Source of the DNA: Limnanthes douglasii subsp. nivea
Taxonomy: Eukaryota; Streptophyta; Magnoliopsida; Brassicales; Limnanthaceae
NCBI GenBank assembly: GCA_036936605.1
Contig: JAUPFV010000004.1
Span: 144,256,973-144,320,972 of the forward strand
Direction of reading: 5' to 3'
DNA: 64,000 nucleotides
The notes below the pieces were generated by a model, which saw nothing but the letters and a program-made list of their open reading frames with translations, was not told the origin of the DNA and ran no database searches. A program made the translations under genes and the position numbers. Every line of letters begins with the position of its first letter. Position 1 is the first letter of the stretch. Positions 46,640-58,984 of this stretch are shown piece after piece.

Positions 46640-48475
46640 TAAAAAAATTTTATTGTAGGTAAATTGTATGTATATTGAAAAGTTCTGAGTTACTATCGCC
46701 CGCAGAGGGGTTTTAAGTCTCTTACCGCTTTCATTTAGAGTGATAGCTCATCAAGTAAAGTTTCCAATAGCTAGATCGGAGTTCTATGTCGAGTAGCGCA
46801 GGAACATGCGCCAAAAACCCTAATGCGTACACAAAGGAAACAAGCAAAGTACTAGGATTACAACAATTCAGTCTATAGTGCGGGTATAGTCTGGAGAGAG
46901 TCTTCAAAGTGGCCATAGTTATCCGCACCAAAATGGTGTCTTGTATGACAGCCTCTTTTCAAAGGCTACTTTGTTCCTCGCACGCCATATCTAAAAACCG
47001 TAAGTTGGAAAGTTAGTGTGGTGGCTCGAGATTTGAATGAAGTGCCCCGGTATTCCTTCTTGATCCACCTGAGTGCGTTATCGATTGTGGTCATTGCACA
47101 TGATATCCTCAACCAAGCGCGAATGCAAGCCCAAATATCTTTAATGAAATGGCAAGCAAAGAATAGGTGAGTTGTGGTCTCCTCATTGTGCCTACAAAAA
47201 GAAGAATTAGTATTTTCAAGCTCCTGAATTGGAGAGTGTCTTTGGTGGCTAGTCTCTTCTTCAGCACAAGCCAGACCGTGAAGGAGTATTTTGGTGGCAC
47301 AAATCTCCTCCATAGTTTGGTGTGGTGGACTTGTGCAGTTCCCTTTGTTCTCATGAAGTCATATACCTTGCTTGTAAAAAGTTTTCCACCGATAACAAAG
47401 CCCTCCAGCACAGGGATAGCACAATTCTTCCCATCGGAGAGTTGCAGTCATGTATCCCTGATGTCAAGGATTTTACGGAAGAGGAAACTGTCCCGATTTC
47501 GTCTTAGGTATTCCCAAATGGACTGTCCCCGTAGATAATAATCGTTGACCCATTTGACCGATAAAGATATGGAATTTGAGTGAAATAGCCAGACAGAACG
47601 AGTGGGTAAAGCTTTATTCCAGATCTTTATATCCATAAGCCCAAGGCCCCCTCAGATTTTGGCTTGCATATCATGTCTCAAGCGACTCGAGTAGACCTTC
47701 CTCCTCAAAAGAACTTTAGGCAAACAGTTTCGGTTGTGTCGACGAAAGCCGAATGCAAAGGTAATGACCTGAACCAGAAACCTTCCACCCTTTGGATCAC
47801 TGACGAGATTAGCTCGAGTTTCCCGACGTAGGAAAGGTGCATGTGTTCCCATTTGTGAATGTAGCCTGATATTGCTTCGGTTAGTGGAGCAAAGTCCGCC
47901 AAAGAAACTGGCGTTGGCGCAAGTGGTATGCCTAAGTATCTTACCGGGTATGTGCCAACTTTAAATCCCATTTTGTTTATAATACTATCATAGTCCCAGC
48001 GTTTAACCCCAACGAGATATATGGTGGATTTTGAGGGGTTTAGAGAGAGCCCTGAGACGTCCTCAAAATGCGCCAAGCAGCCCATAAGGATAGACACCGA
48101 TGAGTTGTATTCGTGCGGCCACATTTAGAGTAGAAGTGATAGTTTGGGCACTTTGATCTCATTTTAAGAAGGCGTGAGAGGTATTCTAAGCACAAGATGA
48201 AGAGAGTGGGAAACATTGGGTCACCTTGCCTCAAGCCACACTGTCCATTGAAGTGTCTGTATAGTTCACCGTTTATTGAGACCGAGAAGGAAGCAGTGGT
48301 GACACACTCTAAAATCCAGCCCAAAAACTTACTTGGGAAGTCAATGACATGAAGTTTGCTCTCAAGGAAGCTCCAAAATATGGTGTCAAAGTATTTTCTA
48401 ACGTCAACCATGAGCATGCAGTGGGGAGAGATTCTAACACGGATGCAAGAACAGTGGCAATCGAGTAGTCAATCG
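46640..48475 (-). mobile_element. 5'-truncated L1-like LINE
   Basis: The minus strand carries RT from the palm motif (MLMVDVRKYFDTIFWSFL, then CGLRQGDPMFPTLFILCLEY) at 48040-48417. The FADD region is lost in a frame change. RT thumb and linker follow at 47705-48124 (GLSLNPSKSTIYLVGV, RYLGIPLAPTPVS), and zf-RVT at 46966-47411 (FCRHNEETTTHLFFACHF). A T-run at 46624-46640 on the plus strand may be the poly-A tail. It is truncated at 48475 within RT. Confidence 0.85.
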
Positions 48476-48789
48476 TTCTTGATAAGAATTAAATTGAAGA
48501 ATTCATAAACCCAAGTTGTTATACTTTCGCAGATCAACCATAGAAACGTAGTGAAACTATTAGGTTGTTGTCTGGAAACAAAAGTTCCATTATCGGGTTG
48601 CAAGAGTATGTCACCACTGGCACCCTCAGTGATCGCATTAGTAAAACAAAATGGCCCCCGCATTAAATTGGGAAACTTGTTTGCAGATAGCTGCATAGAC
48701 AGCGTGGTATTAGCATACTTGCATTCTTCAGTTTATGTACATCAAATCCACAAACAAACTTGTGGATGCTAATTATGTTAAAGATTATA

Positions 48790-50330
48790 ATTATCAAAAG
48801 AGACTAAAAGCTATAATTATTAGAAGAATATCAAAGATTAAGTATTCAATTATCAAAATGAAAAAAAAAAAAAAAGACTAAAATATATAACGCATTATCA
48901 ATATAAATAAATATATTTTACTAATGTAGTATAAGTAGATTAGTTTTGTATAAATAAAATATCAACAAAAAAATATTAAAAATTTTCTCTAAAAACTATT
49001 TGTTTATCTTTTAGACATGGTATAATAGCTCTATTCTTGTATTTTTTGGGATTTATGGAAACATTTTATCTTAAAAAAAACATAAATAGTCAACTTTCAA
49101 ATTTAAATTAGTCAACTTTCAAATTAGCCAACACTTACCATCCACAAACAACAAATTCAAAGATAACGAACGGCAACAAACAACCCAATAAAGAAAACAT
49201 TCTCCACATATATTGTATGGGTATTTTTTCTTTTTCTTTTTCTTTTTTTATCTATCTTAATTTTATTAAATAAATATGAGATAAATTTTGTTTTCAAATC
49301 AGTTATTCTTTCGTTTTTTATGGGTGACTTCTATAGACGTATACCAAATATTTCAAAAACTTTGTTACATACACCAAACTTTTATAATTCAATAAGTGTA
49401 TAGAACTTTTGGAACTACAACAGAACCCTACAATTAAAAAAATCGTTCAATCGCCTCATTTCTTTTAAAAACACAAACCATTACCACGACCAGCACCACC
49501 ATCACGACCATCACCACCACTACGACAACGACCACGACCACCACCACCATCATCATCACCACCACTTGGCACCACCATTTAGTACGACCACAACTATCAC
49601 CACCATCACCATTAGTAATATCGGTAATAAAATTGTTACTCTATTGAGAATAACGATAACAAAACTATTGTTCTTATGTATTTCAATTAATGGAAATAAG
49701 TTATGTTTTTTATTTTTTATAAAAGCATTTATTTTAATCGTTTAAACTAATGAAAATAAATCTTCTTATTAATTTAAAAATTCTAAAATTAATCATGTTA
49801 TTCCTATAGAGAATAATAGTAAAGCCGTTACTTTAATCAGAAATAACAATATAATTTTTACTCTTATGAGCAAGTTATTTTTAACAATGATACCGTAGAG
49901 TTTTGTGAAGCTCGATTTGTCTTTTTGCATTTATTATATAGTTGAGTGGTTTTCATTCATAAAATTTTATTATTTTTGCATTTAAACATAGCAATGTTCT
50001 ACTGTCACATTCGTACAATTGTTCTCCTCTGGACCGGGGTTAGACAATGAGTTATCATTCAACTTTGATTCGAATATCTATCTCATTATCTAATTCTATT
50101 ATGCATTTCAAAAAATTAGTCGGTCGATTGTCAACTTCAAGTCTTAAGATTTTGTACCTTTTTATTTTATTTGATTATTTATATGAGACTATGTCGTTTC
50201 TAGATTGAAATTTTTATTACTTAAATTTTTAAATTGTGTTTGTGAGATCACTTATTTCCACAATATATTAAAGGATTGACTTCCTAATGAGTACACGTAA
50301 TATTTTAAAATACATGTTAAATGGTCTAAT
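48790..50330. other. AT-rich intergenic DNA
   Basis: No gene. 49480-49605 is a CCA/CGA trinucleotide-rich low-complexity tract (CACCACCATCACGACCAT). 49740-49850 matches 39790-39915. Confidence 0.6.
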
Positions 50331-50335
50331 TGTAG

Positions 50336-51049
50336 TGTCAGGATATGTAGCAGTTAAAAAATGTTAAATTTGCATTTTTGTCTTGTAACAAATAGTAAGT
50401 ATATAATTAGAATGTTAAAGGATAACTTTATCTTTAAAAATATTAATGAATATAATTTGAATGTCAAAAGTGTATTTTTGTCTTTAAAAACAGTAAGCAT
50501 GTAATTAAAATGTTAAAGGGATATTTTTGTTTTTAAAATAATAAAGTATATAATTAGAATGTTAAAATGGTATTTTTGTCTTTAAAAAATATGGTATATA
50601 ATTACCATGTAGAAATGGTATTTTTGTTTTTAAAAAATAATAAAGTATATAATTAGAATGTTAAAAATATATTTCTTTTATCTTAAAACTTATATGGAAA
50701 TAGGATTTCGAGGACTAAATTGTAAATAATGTAAATTTAAGGATTTAATTATAAGTAATTTAAGTTTTGTCTTTAAATTGTAACTGATGTAAGTTTTAGA
50801 GAGTATTTGTAACTATGTATAATTGTTTAGGACTAAACAGCAATTAGCCCTCTTTTGTAACAGATTTTATTTTGAGACTAAGTCCAGGCTCCTCTATATA
50901 AAGAGCAAGGCTACTCTAACAAAGGGGTTGAATACTTTTACTTTGAAACTCATTTGTACTTGTATTTTCTCTCTCTAAAAACTCTCTAGCTCTATCTCTC
51001 TCTAGAATTCTCTCATAACAATTTATTAAGGAAAAATAGTAACTCACCA
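50336..51049 (+). repeat. LTR of a Tat/Ogre-like gypsy element
   Basis: Starts TGTCAGGATATG at 50336 and ends near 51046-51049 (AACTCACCA), two to five bases before the primer-binding site. CTATATAAAG at ~50894 is a TATA box. Short CTCTCTCT-type U5 sequence follows. About six copies of a ~50-bp AT-rich unit (50390-50690, TATATAATTAGAATGTTAAA) lie upstream in U3. No second LTR is found in the window. Confidence 0.6.
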
Positions 51050-51051
51050 AA

Positions 51052-51068
51052 TTGGCGACTCCGCTGGA
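51052..51068 (+). other. Primer-binding site
   Basis: TTGGCGACTCCGCTGG; this wording is usual at the 5' LTR edge of Tat/Ogre gypsy elements. Confidence 0.65.
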
Positions 51069-51183
51069 GACTGAATAAGAAAAATCAGTGCCTTATAATG
51101 TTCGAAATTGATACAATCTAGTTGTATTTCTGATTAAAATTCATACGATGAATCATTAGAACAATCTTACGCTTTAGTCAGCG

Positions 51184-52360
51184 ATGGAAACTGTGAAAGG
51201 TGATTTGTAGAGGGATGGAAATAGAACTGATGGATCGTCTCTGATCCGAGCTCAATCTGATATCGAGGCGCGAATGAATCAGCTCTTAGATAAAATCAAT
51301 ACATTGAATGAGAAATATGAACGAGGGAACAAGAGATACTCTCGGCAAGGCTCAGATCCGAGGTTAAACAGGAAATTGAAAAGACCGAGATGGAAGGTTA
51401 GTTAGATCGATCTTTTGATGATCGACGTGTTAAGTCTGAGCACAAAAAAACATGTTTTGTGTCTCATAAAGAGAGATACTCGTCTCGAAATGAGAAAAAA
51501 GATAAACATAAATTAGTGACTTCTAGTGACGAGAAGGTCGAAAGTTCAGCCTCGGGTTTTAAGAGGTATAGAGGTTCTTCGAAAGGGGAATCAGATAGAG
51601 ATTATTCGAGGAAGTATAAAAAGGAGAGTAAATCTAAGAATGCTCCTCGTTCAACTTGGCATGAAGGAAATCTCTCGAATCAGTACGCTGAAACTGATAG
51701 GAATCCATATGTCACAATGGGAACTGATGATCAGTTCGTTCAAGGTGTTGACTGGAGAATTTCTCCGTTGACAGATGAAATTCGTTCCATAACGCTTCCG
51801 AAGCGTTTCGACATTTTGAAGGTGGAGAAGTTTGATGGGATGCACGATCCCGATGATCACATCGTAAAATTCAAAATTATATGATGAACTTCGAAGATGA
51901 CGACCGGCTTGTGCGTCGTGCATTTTCACAAAATTTTAAGGGAACAGCTCCTAAGTGGTATAATTTAGAGATTTTTATACTGCTTTTCGAAAGTAGTTTG
52001 TGGGCAGCAAAAAGATGAGAGAAAATGGTGATACCATTATTCAGTGCAAGCAGGCACCGGGAGAAAAGTTGAAAGACTATACAAAGAGATTTGTGCTGAC
52101 CAAGGCTAGTTTGGACAACTGTGAGGAAAATATGGCGATGGTAGCTTTTCGCCAAGGTTTATTGCGAGGGGATCTGGTTAATAAGACAACAAAGATAAGG
52201 GCCTTGACTTTTGGAGCTTTGATGGCTCAATTTAAGGATCAGATCAAAGTAGAGGACTCGAGTAGAGTTTGAGGCAAACCAGTTAGCAGTCCTAAAAATT
52301 CGGGACAGGCAGCCAATAATCAGGGTCAGCCCTTGAATGGTAAAAACAATAACAATTAAT
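51184..52360 (+). pseudogene. Gypsy gag, broken
   Basis: 51459-51884 is a basic Ser/Lys-rich leader followed by FDILKVEKFDGMHDPDDHIV, the Retrotrans_gag entry motif. 52000-52272 holds KQAPGEKLKDYTKRFVLTK, then FRQGLLRGDLVN, the capsid end. A frameshift at ~51884-52000 and a stop at ~51210 break it. No zinc knuckle or protease follows. Confidence 0.75.
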
Positions 52361-52439
52361 ACCTTATACAATTGTTGAAAGAATTAAGCTGGGTTCCTAT
52401 CGTCTTTGTGATTTTGAGGGGAGGATGCTTCAACCTCCG

Positions 52440-53030
52440 TGGAATATCCAACACTTGAAGCAACATTGGTAGTAAATATGTTTTTGTACTTTGGATTTTT
52501 TGTTTTGAATGGCATACTTTTTCATATCCTGTTGGCCCAGAAAGGTTTTAACGAGACGTCGTGTACATATTCAATATTAACAATAAAGTTCGTTTTTTGG
52601 TCAATGGTTGTTTACATATGTTTGAATACTATCTTAACAAATCATCAAAGACTGGTCACCTTTGAGATTAGTTAAGAGTAGAATGTTCCGAAGTGTTTAT
52701 GACACTTTTCAACGAAACAACCATGTTTAATAATCACATTACATTTTTATTTTGAAGTAAACGCTTAATAGCACATTGAGAATTTTTCGAAGAGCTGCCA
52801 AAGCTTAACAACATATTGAGATTTTTTCGAAATACTACTGTATTCATCAATTTCGTTAAGGTATTTAAGGTGCTAAGTTTACACTTTATAATTATATTGC
52901 TTTAAAAATTTACCATCGAATAATATGTAAGGAAAAATGATAGGATACAAAAAAATGTTTGTCATTTAGATTAATTTGTTGAGGTAAAAAAAGAGATTTA
53001 TTAATCTGACAGAAACCAAAAAGTGATAAA
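52440..53030 (+). other. Pol-end scrap and spacer of the gypsy element
   Basis: HPVGPERF-like and AACGAGACGTCGTGTACAT resemble the sequence just after pol in Tat elements. The rest is AT-rich. No useful frame. Confidence 0.4.
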
Positions 53031-53031
53031 A

Positions 53032-56000
53032 TTAATTAGAGGACTTTTCCTCTTCGGATGATTCATCTTCTGAGGTCGATGAACTAGGAACAGGGTCGAA
53101 ATCTTCACTTGGGCGTTTCTCTTCGGGGATGTCATTCCAAAAATTTGTAAGGTCTACTTTTGGATAAGCAGCGTGAAGCTCTCGAAGAAGGAGAATGTTT
53201 GCATCTTCTTTTCCGAAGTTAATAGCAGTTTGCATATATTTTGAAAGCTGAGCCTCAGCAGCAGCTTTTTCAGCTTCGAAATCCTTCTTCAATTTAGCTA
53301 TCTCATCGGTTAGCTCTTTGTTTTTTGTTTCACAAAGAGTGAGAGAATTTTGAAGCTCATATGAGTTGGATTTTTCAGTGTCCAGTTCAGCAGCATGATC
53401 ATCCTTGAGTTTATTCATCTTTGTTTCATGAGATTTCTTCAACAATTTTGTATCAACTATGTGCTTGATTCGCATATGATCCTTTATGCAGAGAACACAT
53501 TTTATGAGTTCGGACCTCGTAATTTCATACATATGAAACTGATCAATTACCTTAGCGTGTAAAGTTTCTTTAAAAAATTTCTCAACTTCGTAAGCTTCCT
53601 TGTAGTAAACCATATTTTTGGCCAACTACTTTAGATGGTTCTGAGAAGTTTCGACTTGGGAAGCAAGTGTTTTTGCGGCAGCATCAAGGTCAGAAAATGG
53701 TTGAAGTGCGACAGCGATTGCAAGATTTTGAGGAGGAGTGCGAATTTCCGATGTGCTAGGACCTTGAATCATATCCAGAGGAGTGATAGGATCATGAGAA
53801 CGAGTAACTTCTGGAGGAACTACGTTTGGTGTTGGTCTCCCAAAGTCAAGCATGTGATTTTGGATGACTTGAAGAACACGATCGTCTTCACCAGTAAGTG
53901 CTTCAGTGTTCTCGAAATTGATAAACATATCAGGATTGAAGCTTGTAGGAACCTGATTTTTGTTGGAAGAATTGTCTTCGAAGAGAATCACAGGGTTATC
54001 TTTGGTAGGATTCTCTTCGACCGAAGGGTTTTGTGGGTGTTGTTGGTTTCCAGCAGCAGCGTTTTCATCTTCGTCAACCAGTGCATACGAAGTGATTCTC
54101 ATTTGTTTCTTTTTCTTGCCATCGGAACCAGAGGAATCTTTCTTTTTCTTTGAGGATGGTACTTGATCTTTACCATCTTCGATGGGTGAGACATGATGGT
54201 TCTGCAGTTTTATTTTTTCGAGGATTTGGCTTCGATGGAGTTGAAGGGCTAGCACCAGATGTGCTAGCTGTCTTTTTGCTTTTATTTACTTTGACGACTT
54301 TTTATTTTTTTCTTTTTTGGTAAATGGCTATATGATCTATTGCGAATGGGAAAGAATATTTTGCAATTTGGTTGAACTATTCGATTGTAGACTATATTCG
54401 GATCGTGGTCTGATAGCAGATCCTTAGGTGGCAAGGCACCTTCGGAAATTAGAAACATGTGACAGGTAAGGAAATTAATGGGTTGAAAGGCAGTATGAAA
54501 TGTGTTATTCCATTCCTTCTCAGCCCAAGCAGCGAGTTTTTGGAAAATTTCCTTAACAGATTTTCGATGTGTTGAGTAACGCTTCAAAATTTCTGAAATA
54601 ATTAGATAACGGAAAATTAAGGGAGAAATAAAATGTAGATTTTATTCATAACATAAAAATTTGAAGAGCTTATGATTGCTTCTCCAGCCGAGAGTTAGCT
54701 TTGAAGGATTGGCCTCGGAAATTGCTTTGCCATTTTTCCACGCTCCTGATATATAGACGGATTTCTGTCTCCAGAATTTGTCAGCCTTTAAGAGATCATC
54801 GATGATCTTGAGATCATCCATCAGGGTGAGGTATTAAAAGGGAAGCTTCGGACCTTTCGACAATTGGGTCAGTGAGATGAAGTCTTTGATGCTGATGGGA
54901 ATTTTAGACAGTTGAGATGCCATGATCACTGACATAAGGGTGAACTACTCATTCGGTTTCACCTGGGTATGGCATAAGCTGAGGAGTTCAAAGTATTCCA
55001 CGATCATGGGATCTAGTGGAAACCGAAGACCCCAGTTGATGCTTTCGGGGTAGACTATTAGTTCGTCATCTTTGCAGCCCAACGGAGTTTATCCTTCATT
55101 TGACAGACGAAGAGTTATATTATCTCTCATTCCTCATTGTTTTTTCATAGCAAAGCTTGGTTATCCTTGTAGTATATGTAGCAGACCTTTTTCAGAACAA
55201 TGGTATATTTACCTTTAAGGTTCCTCAGGTTTCTTCCAATTTTTGCTCTTTTTTCTTCGGGAATGAAGCAAGTGTTTGTTTCTTCTTGATGTTTCTGAGT
55301 ATTTGCGGAATTCCCATCGTTGTAGTCATCCTCGAGATTGGTTTTTATAGCTTCTGAATCAACTTCGTTGATTTTCGAAGTTTCTTCTCGAGGATTTTGA
55401 GATGTTGGGTTAAAAGTCTCTGAAGGAAGGGTTACGTGTTCGAGGAGTTTCGTCTATTACTTCTCTTTGAGGAGGATTTTCAGTATTTGGATTTGGAGGG
55501 GAAGGACTTCGGATAATGTTTGATTTAGTTCCCATAGCGATGAAAGTTCTTCTTTTCGTGGTTACCGAAGAGTGATTTGAAGAGGGGATATTTTCCTTTG
55601 GTTTTAGAGGGGATTTTTCACTAATCATAGGAGAAATTTTACTCTGAGACGAGGAGGCTCGAGGTGTTTTAGGCCCTAAGATTTTAGATGAGGAATGTTC
55701 TTCGAGTATGGGAGAAGGCGAAAGAACATGAGCTTTATTGGGATCGAAATTACCGTAATAGATTGTTTCAGTGGTAGTTCCAACTCCTAGACTGTTGATC
55801 AATCCTGCTTTCTTCTATTCTTCGGCTTTTTGTGTAATACAGAAGTAGTCGTATGTTTTGAAGACAAAATTGGTATCAGAGTCTGAAGATTCTGGTGTTT
55901 TGGGTAGAATAGCCTTTGGTTTTTGGTTTTTGGTTTCTTTCTCATAAACCAAATGCAGTTTGATCAGAGAGGATGAAGATTGGTCAGAAAGTTTGAATTT

Positions 56001-56080
56001 TCTGGTGAGGATACTGAAAAAAGGGGAAGAACACGGTGAGGGTAGCCAAAAGCTCTGACTTCTCTCTAAAAAGATTTATG
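53032..56080 (-). pseudogene. Spliced antisense gene of the gypsy element, decayed
   Basis: Read right to left: N-terminal Ser/Pro-rich part (55190-55990; TETIYYGNFDPNKA, an SPMISEKSPLKPK tract), a conserved domain (54640-55080; INWGLRFPLDPMIVEYFEL, SQLSKIPISIKDFISLT, DKFWRQKSVYISGAW), an intron (~54600-54650; GTTATG…TATTTCAG), a next exon (54282-54599; WAEKEWNNTFHTAFQPINFL), then a Lys/Ser-rich linker and coiled coil (53032-54255; KDDHAAELDTEKSNS, ELTDEIAKLKKDFEAEKAAA) and an acidic Ser tail. At least five stops or shifts are present. The middle domain recalls the putative gypsy-type transposon domain (PF04195) of antisense ORFs; inference. Confidence 0.6.
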
Positions 56081-56110
56081 TGGTGAGAATGAGAAAATAA
56101 AAGGCAGACT

Positions 56111-56120
56111 GTATTTATAC
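56111..56120 (-). promoter_or_regulatory. TATA box of the antisense gene
   Basis: Minus strand GTATAAATAC in the context TTTGTATAAATACAGTC, about 130 bases upstream of the first plausible coding stretch. It points against the retrotransposon's own transcription. Confidence 0.5.
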
Positions 56121-56764
56121 AAAGGAAGTAAAGACGTGTGAAGGTGGAAAGACTCTTATGATGATAGGTTCGGATATAAATCGTTGAGTTGATCAGATTC
56201 TCGACATCTGTCAGGCTAGACCTCTAGGATTATGATGGATTTAACGATTATGAGCAATGGTTAATTTAATATGTGCAACGGTTATGTTCGAAGACGATTT
56301 GTTTGCATAATATTTTGAAGCAATATTCTATTACAGTGTTTCGAGGAGATTTTATTTTTGAAAGGTTATCAGATTTTAGCATCATTGCTAATTGCTATTT
56401 GGTTTGAATACGCTTCGAACTATTGTATTATATTATTGCTTTGCATCGTTGTTTAAGATGATTGCTTCAAATAATTTCTTCAAGTTTATCACAAGTTACA
56501 TAACATATGCGAATATTCGAAGTCAATTGGACTTCCACCTTTGTTTTGCGTTGCATTTCCAGCTTCGGTTGTAACTCTTTTGTTGATTTTATAGTAGCTT
56601 CCAATTCCATTACGGTTTCAGTTTTTGGTTTTTGATTACTAGTTCCTTGTGTGCATTGATGTATTCCTTTCTTTAATCTTGTTTTTTTCATACTACATAC
56701 CTGTCAAAATGTAACCAACGATGTGTGTTATCTTATCCAATGACCCCTGACATGTTTACTCAAG

Positions 56765-56951
56765 CGGACCACGCGAGTTACCTAATGAATAGTAGTCTTC
56801 CTAGACTTTGACACCACACGAGTTTGGTAAGAAAGAGTAGTCTTACGAGATCTAGACACCACGCGAGGAAGGCAATAAATAGTAGGTTCACGCGATTTAG
56901 ACGACCACGCGAGTTAGGCAATAAATAATAGACTTACGCGACTTAGACAAC
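56765..56951. repeat. CGCGA minisatellite, four ~45-bp units
   Basis: Units start CACCACGCGAGTTAGGCAAT or close variants, each with AATAGTAG and (T/C)ACGCGA(C/T)TTAGA. Confidence 0.8.
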
Positions 56952-56999
56952 ACGTATGTTTTATTAGTTACTAAAACCTAAACATAAGTTTAATTTAAT

Positions 57000-57375
57000 T
57001 GCTTTGTTTCACATACATACAACATGCGATTCACCCATGCCTCCATAGAACACTAACTATTGTTTTTTCTAGGGGTTTTTTTGCTTTTACCATGACGTGA
57101 TATCAAAAGGACAGATGGTATAACATTCCACATGCTGAATGCGAGTTAAGAAGAATATCAAGTCTTAAAACTACCAAAATACGCACATAATAGCTATAAC
57201 ATAAAATTTGCAGTACTTATAAATTTAAAAACATCCCATAATGTAATAAACAACCATTAAAACCCCCTATTAAAATCCGAAGTTTCAAAAACAACAGCTT
57301 GGCCAAATTAAAAACAAAGCAACTATAAGATAGCTATAAGAAGTTGAATCTTAATATTTTAAGATTCACTTACAT
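57000..57375. other. 3' flank of the transposon-like gene
   Basis: AT-rich, no gene. If the GTAAGTG at 57375 is a donor, a further exon could lie here, but I could not identify one. Confidence 0.35.
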
Positions 57376-57379
57376 CTTC

Positions 57380-58141
57380 ATGTCCTTGGTCCATGGGCTT
57401 GGGTACGCTACTGCAACTTTCATGTGGCCCATCTCTATTCATTTCCATCCCACTTGTTAACTCACCAACATTTCCAATTGCCAAATTAGCCTCAGTATTT
57501 TTTGAAGCACCTTGACCACAATGTACATCATCTACAGCCTCTCCGCGATTTTCTTCTCCTACAACCTCTGGCTAAAACTCTTGTGCAGTTTCAGCTACGA
57601 CAATATTTGGTTCTGCTTCTATGGGTGTTGGTTCAAGTACTGCTCCCATAATATCATGTTTCTCAGCTTGGTCTTGGAACTCTTGTGCAGTTTCAGATAC
57701 GACAACATTTGGTTTTGTTTCTATGGGTGTTGGTTCAAATACTGCTCCCATAATATCATGTTGCTCAGCTTGGTCTTGAAACTCTTGTGCAGTTTCAGCT
57801 ACAGCAACATTTGGTTCTTTTTCTATGGTTACAATAGGAATTTTCACCTCAGCATCTGTTGCTACTACACTCACACCAATATCTACCCCATGCGTGGTTA
57901 ATTCCTCATCTTTTTCCACATTTTCAATTCTAAAAGAAGCTGGTACACCGCTAATAGAATCGGCCGCCACAAGCCTACATTTGTCAACTCCCAAAACATA
58001 CAAAGTTTTTTCATTTACCTTCCCCTCGCCAGATGTCTCAGTAACATCATTCGGTCCATCAGCAGCTCCAGATTCATTTTTCTCATCATCTGTTTCACCT
58101 CCATCTTCTACCCCCCTCGTTTGTGTCTTGCTCATTGTCAT
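57380..58141 (-). pseudogene. Acidic last exon with 34-residue repeats
   Basis: Glu/Asp/Val-rich and without a fold I recognise. A unit containing VAETAQEFQDQAEQHDIMGA and EPTPIE occurs 2.4 times at 57572-57840. A TAG at 57572-57574 replaces a Gln codon; the frame reopens behind it and runs to HEDVSES near 57375, followed by GTAAGTG, a strong donor. Confidence 0.65.
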
Positions 58142-58984
58142 CAGGTGTAGAACCCTCTACAACTTCTTCTTCTTTGTCATGTTTTTTCTGTCCTACTTCT
58201 AACTTTTTGAAACTATGTTTTCTTGAGACATAAACTATTGTTTTAGGAACCTCATCCACTGTCATTGATACCTCTACACTTTTCTCTAGTGACTCATCTT
58301 CTACCGAACAGAAAGGGAGTACACAAACCTTCTCTAGTGCTTCATTAACCCCTAACATCTCCATCATCTTCATTACCTTGATCAGCTTGTTCTTGAAGCT
58401 TCAAAGCAACCTCCCTTTGGAGTTCTTCAATCTGTGGGGAAATTGAACAAGTATTAGCCAAAATAATAAAAATGCATCATTAAAATTGACAACCTCTTAA
58501 ACAACTTACTTGTCTATTATTTCGTGCCAGAGAAATATTAAGCCTTTTGTTTTCTACCGAGTATCTGTATTTTATACTGGTTCTCTTCTTGACATATTCC
58601 ATTCTCTAAAATAAAATACTACAAGTGATTGGCTTGTAAACTTTCATCATCTTCATCCGAGTACTTGATCCCCGCCGCCTTTCTTGAGTGTATTTTTATT
58701 CTGATCCAACCACCCCGCAGTGGTTGACCGTAATCCTCATCCACTCCCCCGTAATAAACTGTTTCAGATGTCAGCCCAATTTCTATCTCATTGTTTCCCC
58801 TCCAATACAATACTTCGACCGCTTCTCACTTTGACTGGTCATCGTCTTTTTCCTTTTGTTTGTCAACTTCCTACTAGACACTCCACTAGTCTCCCCCGAC
58901 CCCAAAGGCCATTTCTTCAGCTTCTGATAGTTTTATCTCTCATTCCAATATCTGCAGCATGCAATATGTATTTTTAAACAAACA

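Larger units (their letters stand above)
45985..48780 (+). pseudogene. WAK pseudogene split by solo LTR and LINE
   Basis: 45985-46150 is an EGF exon after [37 protein letters not shown], then a one-base frameshift, then GDGRRDGSGCNRDRP and AVIPITVP. Its donor GTAAGTG has become CCTAAGTAG. 48480-48780 is a kinase scrap: [36 protein letters not shown] and YLHSSV in two frames. The kinase ends after the αE region. Between them lie a solo LTR (46226-46577) and a minus-strand LINE (46640-48475). Orientation is opposite to the intact WAK. Confidence 0.8.
50336..56690 (+). mobile_element. Tat/Ogre-like Ty3/gypsy retrotransposon, incomplete
   Basis: LTR, a TTGGCGACTCCGC primer-binding site (51052-51068, a tRNA-Arg-type site seen in Ogre/Tat elements), gag on the plus strand (51184-52360), a pol-end scrap (52440-52600), then a long minus-strand gene (53032-56080). 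Tat elements are known to carry antisense extra ORFs between pol and the 3' LTR, which fits. Nearly all pol is deleted. The right end is unknown; 56690 is only where recognisable element-like DNA stops. Confidence 0.65.

Noticed and set aside
49480..49610. Possible CRISPR-like or satellite repeat
   Set aside because: It is a trinucleotide CCA/CGA low-complexity tract without spacer structure; CRISPR is also not expected in a plant nucleus.
53635..54153. 172-codon plus-strand frame
   Set aside because: Shadow of the minus-strand gene, whose coiled-coil and Ser-rich composition produces long opposite frames.
50336..56690. Endogenous pararetrovirus
   Set aside because: No movement-protein or coat-protein motifs; primer-binding site, LTR and gag type point to a gypsy retrotransposon.
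57046..57070. Left CACTA end (CACTAACTATTG)
   Set aside because: Only the first bases fit; the following sequence does not mirror the right terminus and the 3-bp flanks differ.
57512..58202. Plus-strand frames of 125-129 codons
   Set aside because: Shadows of the acidic repeated exon on the minus strand.
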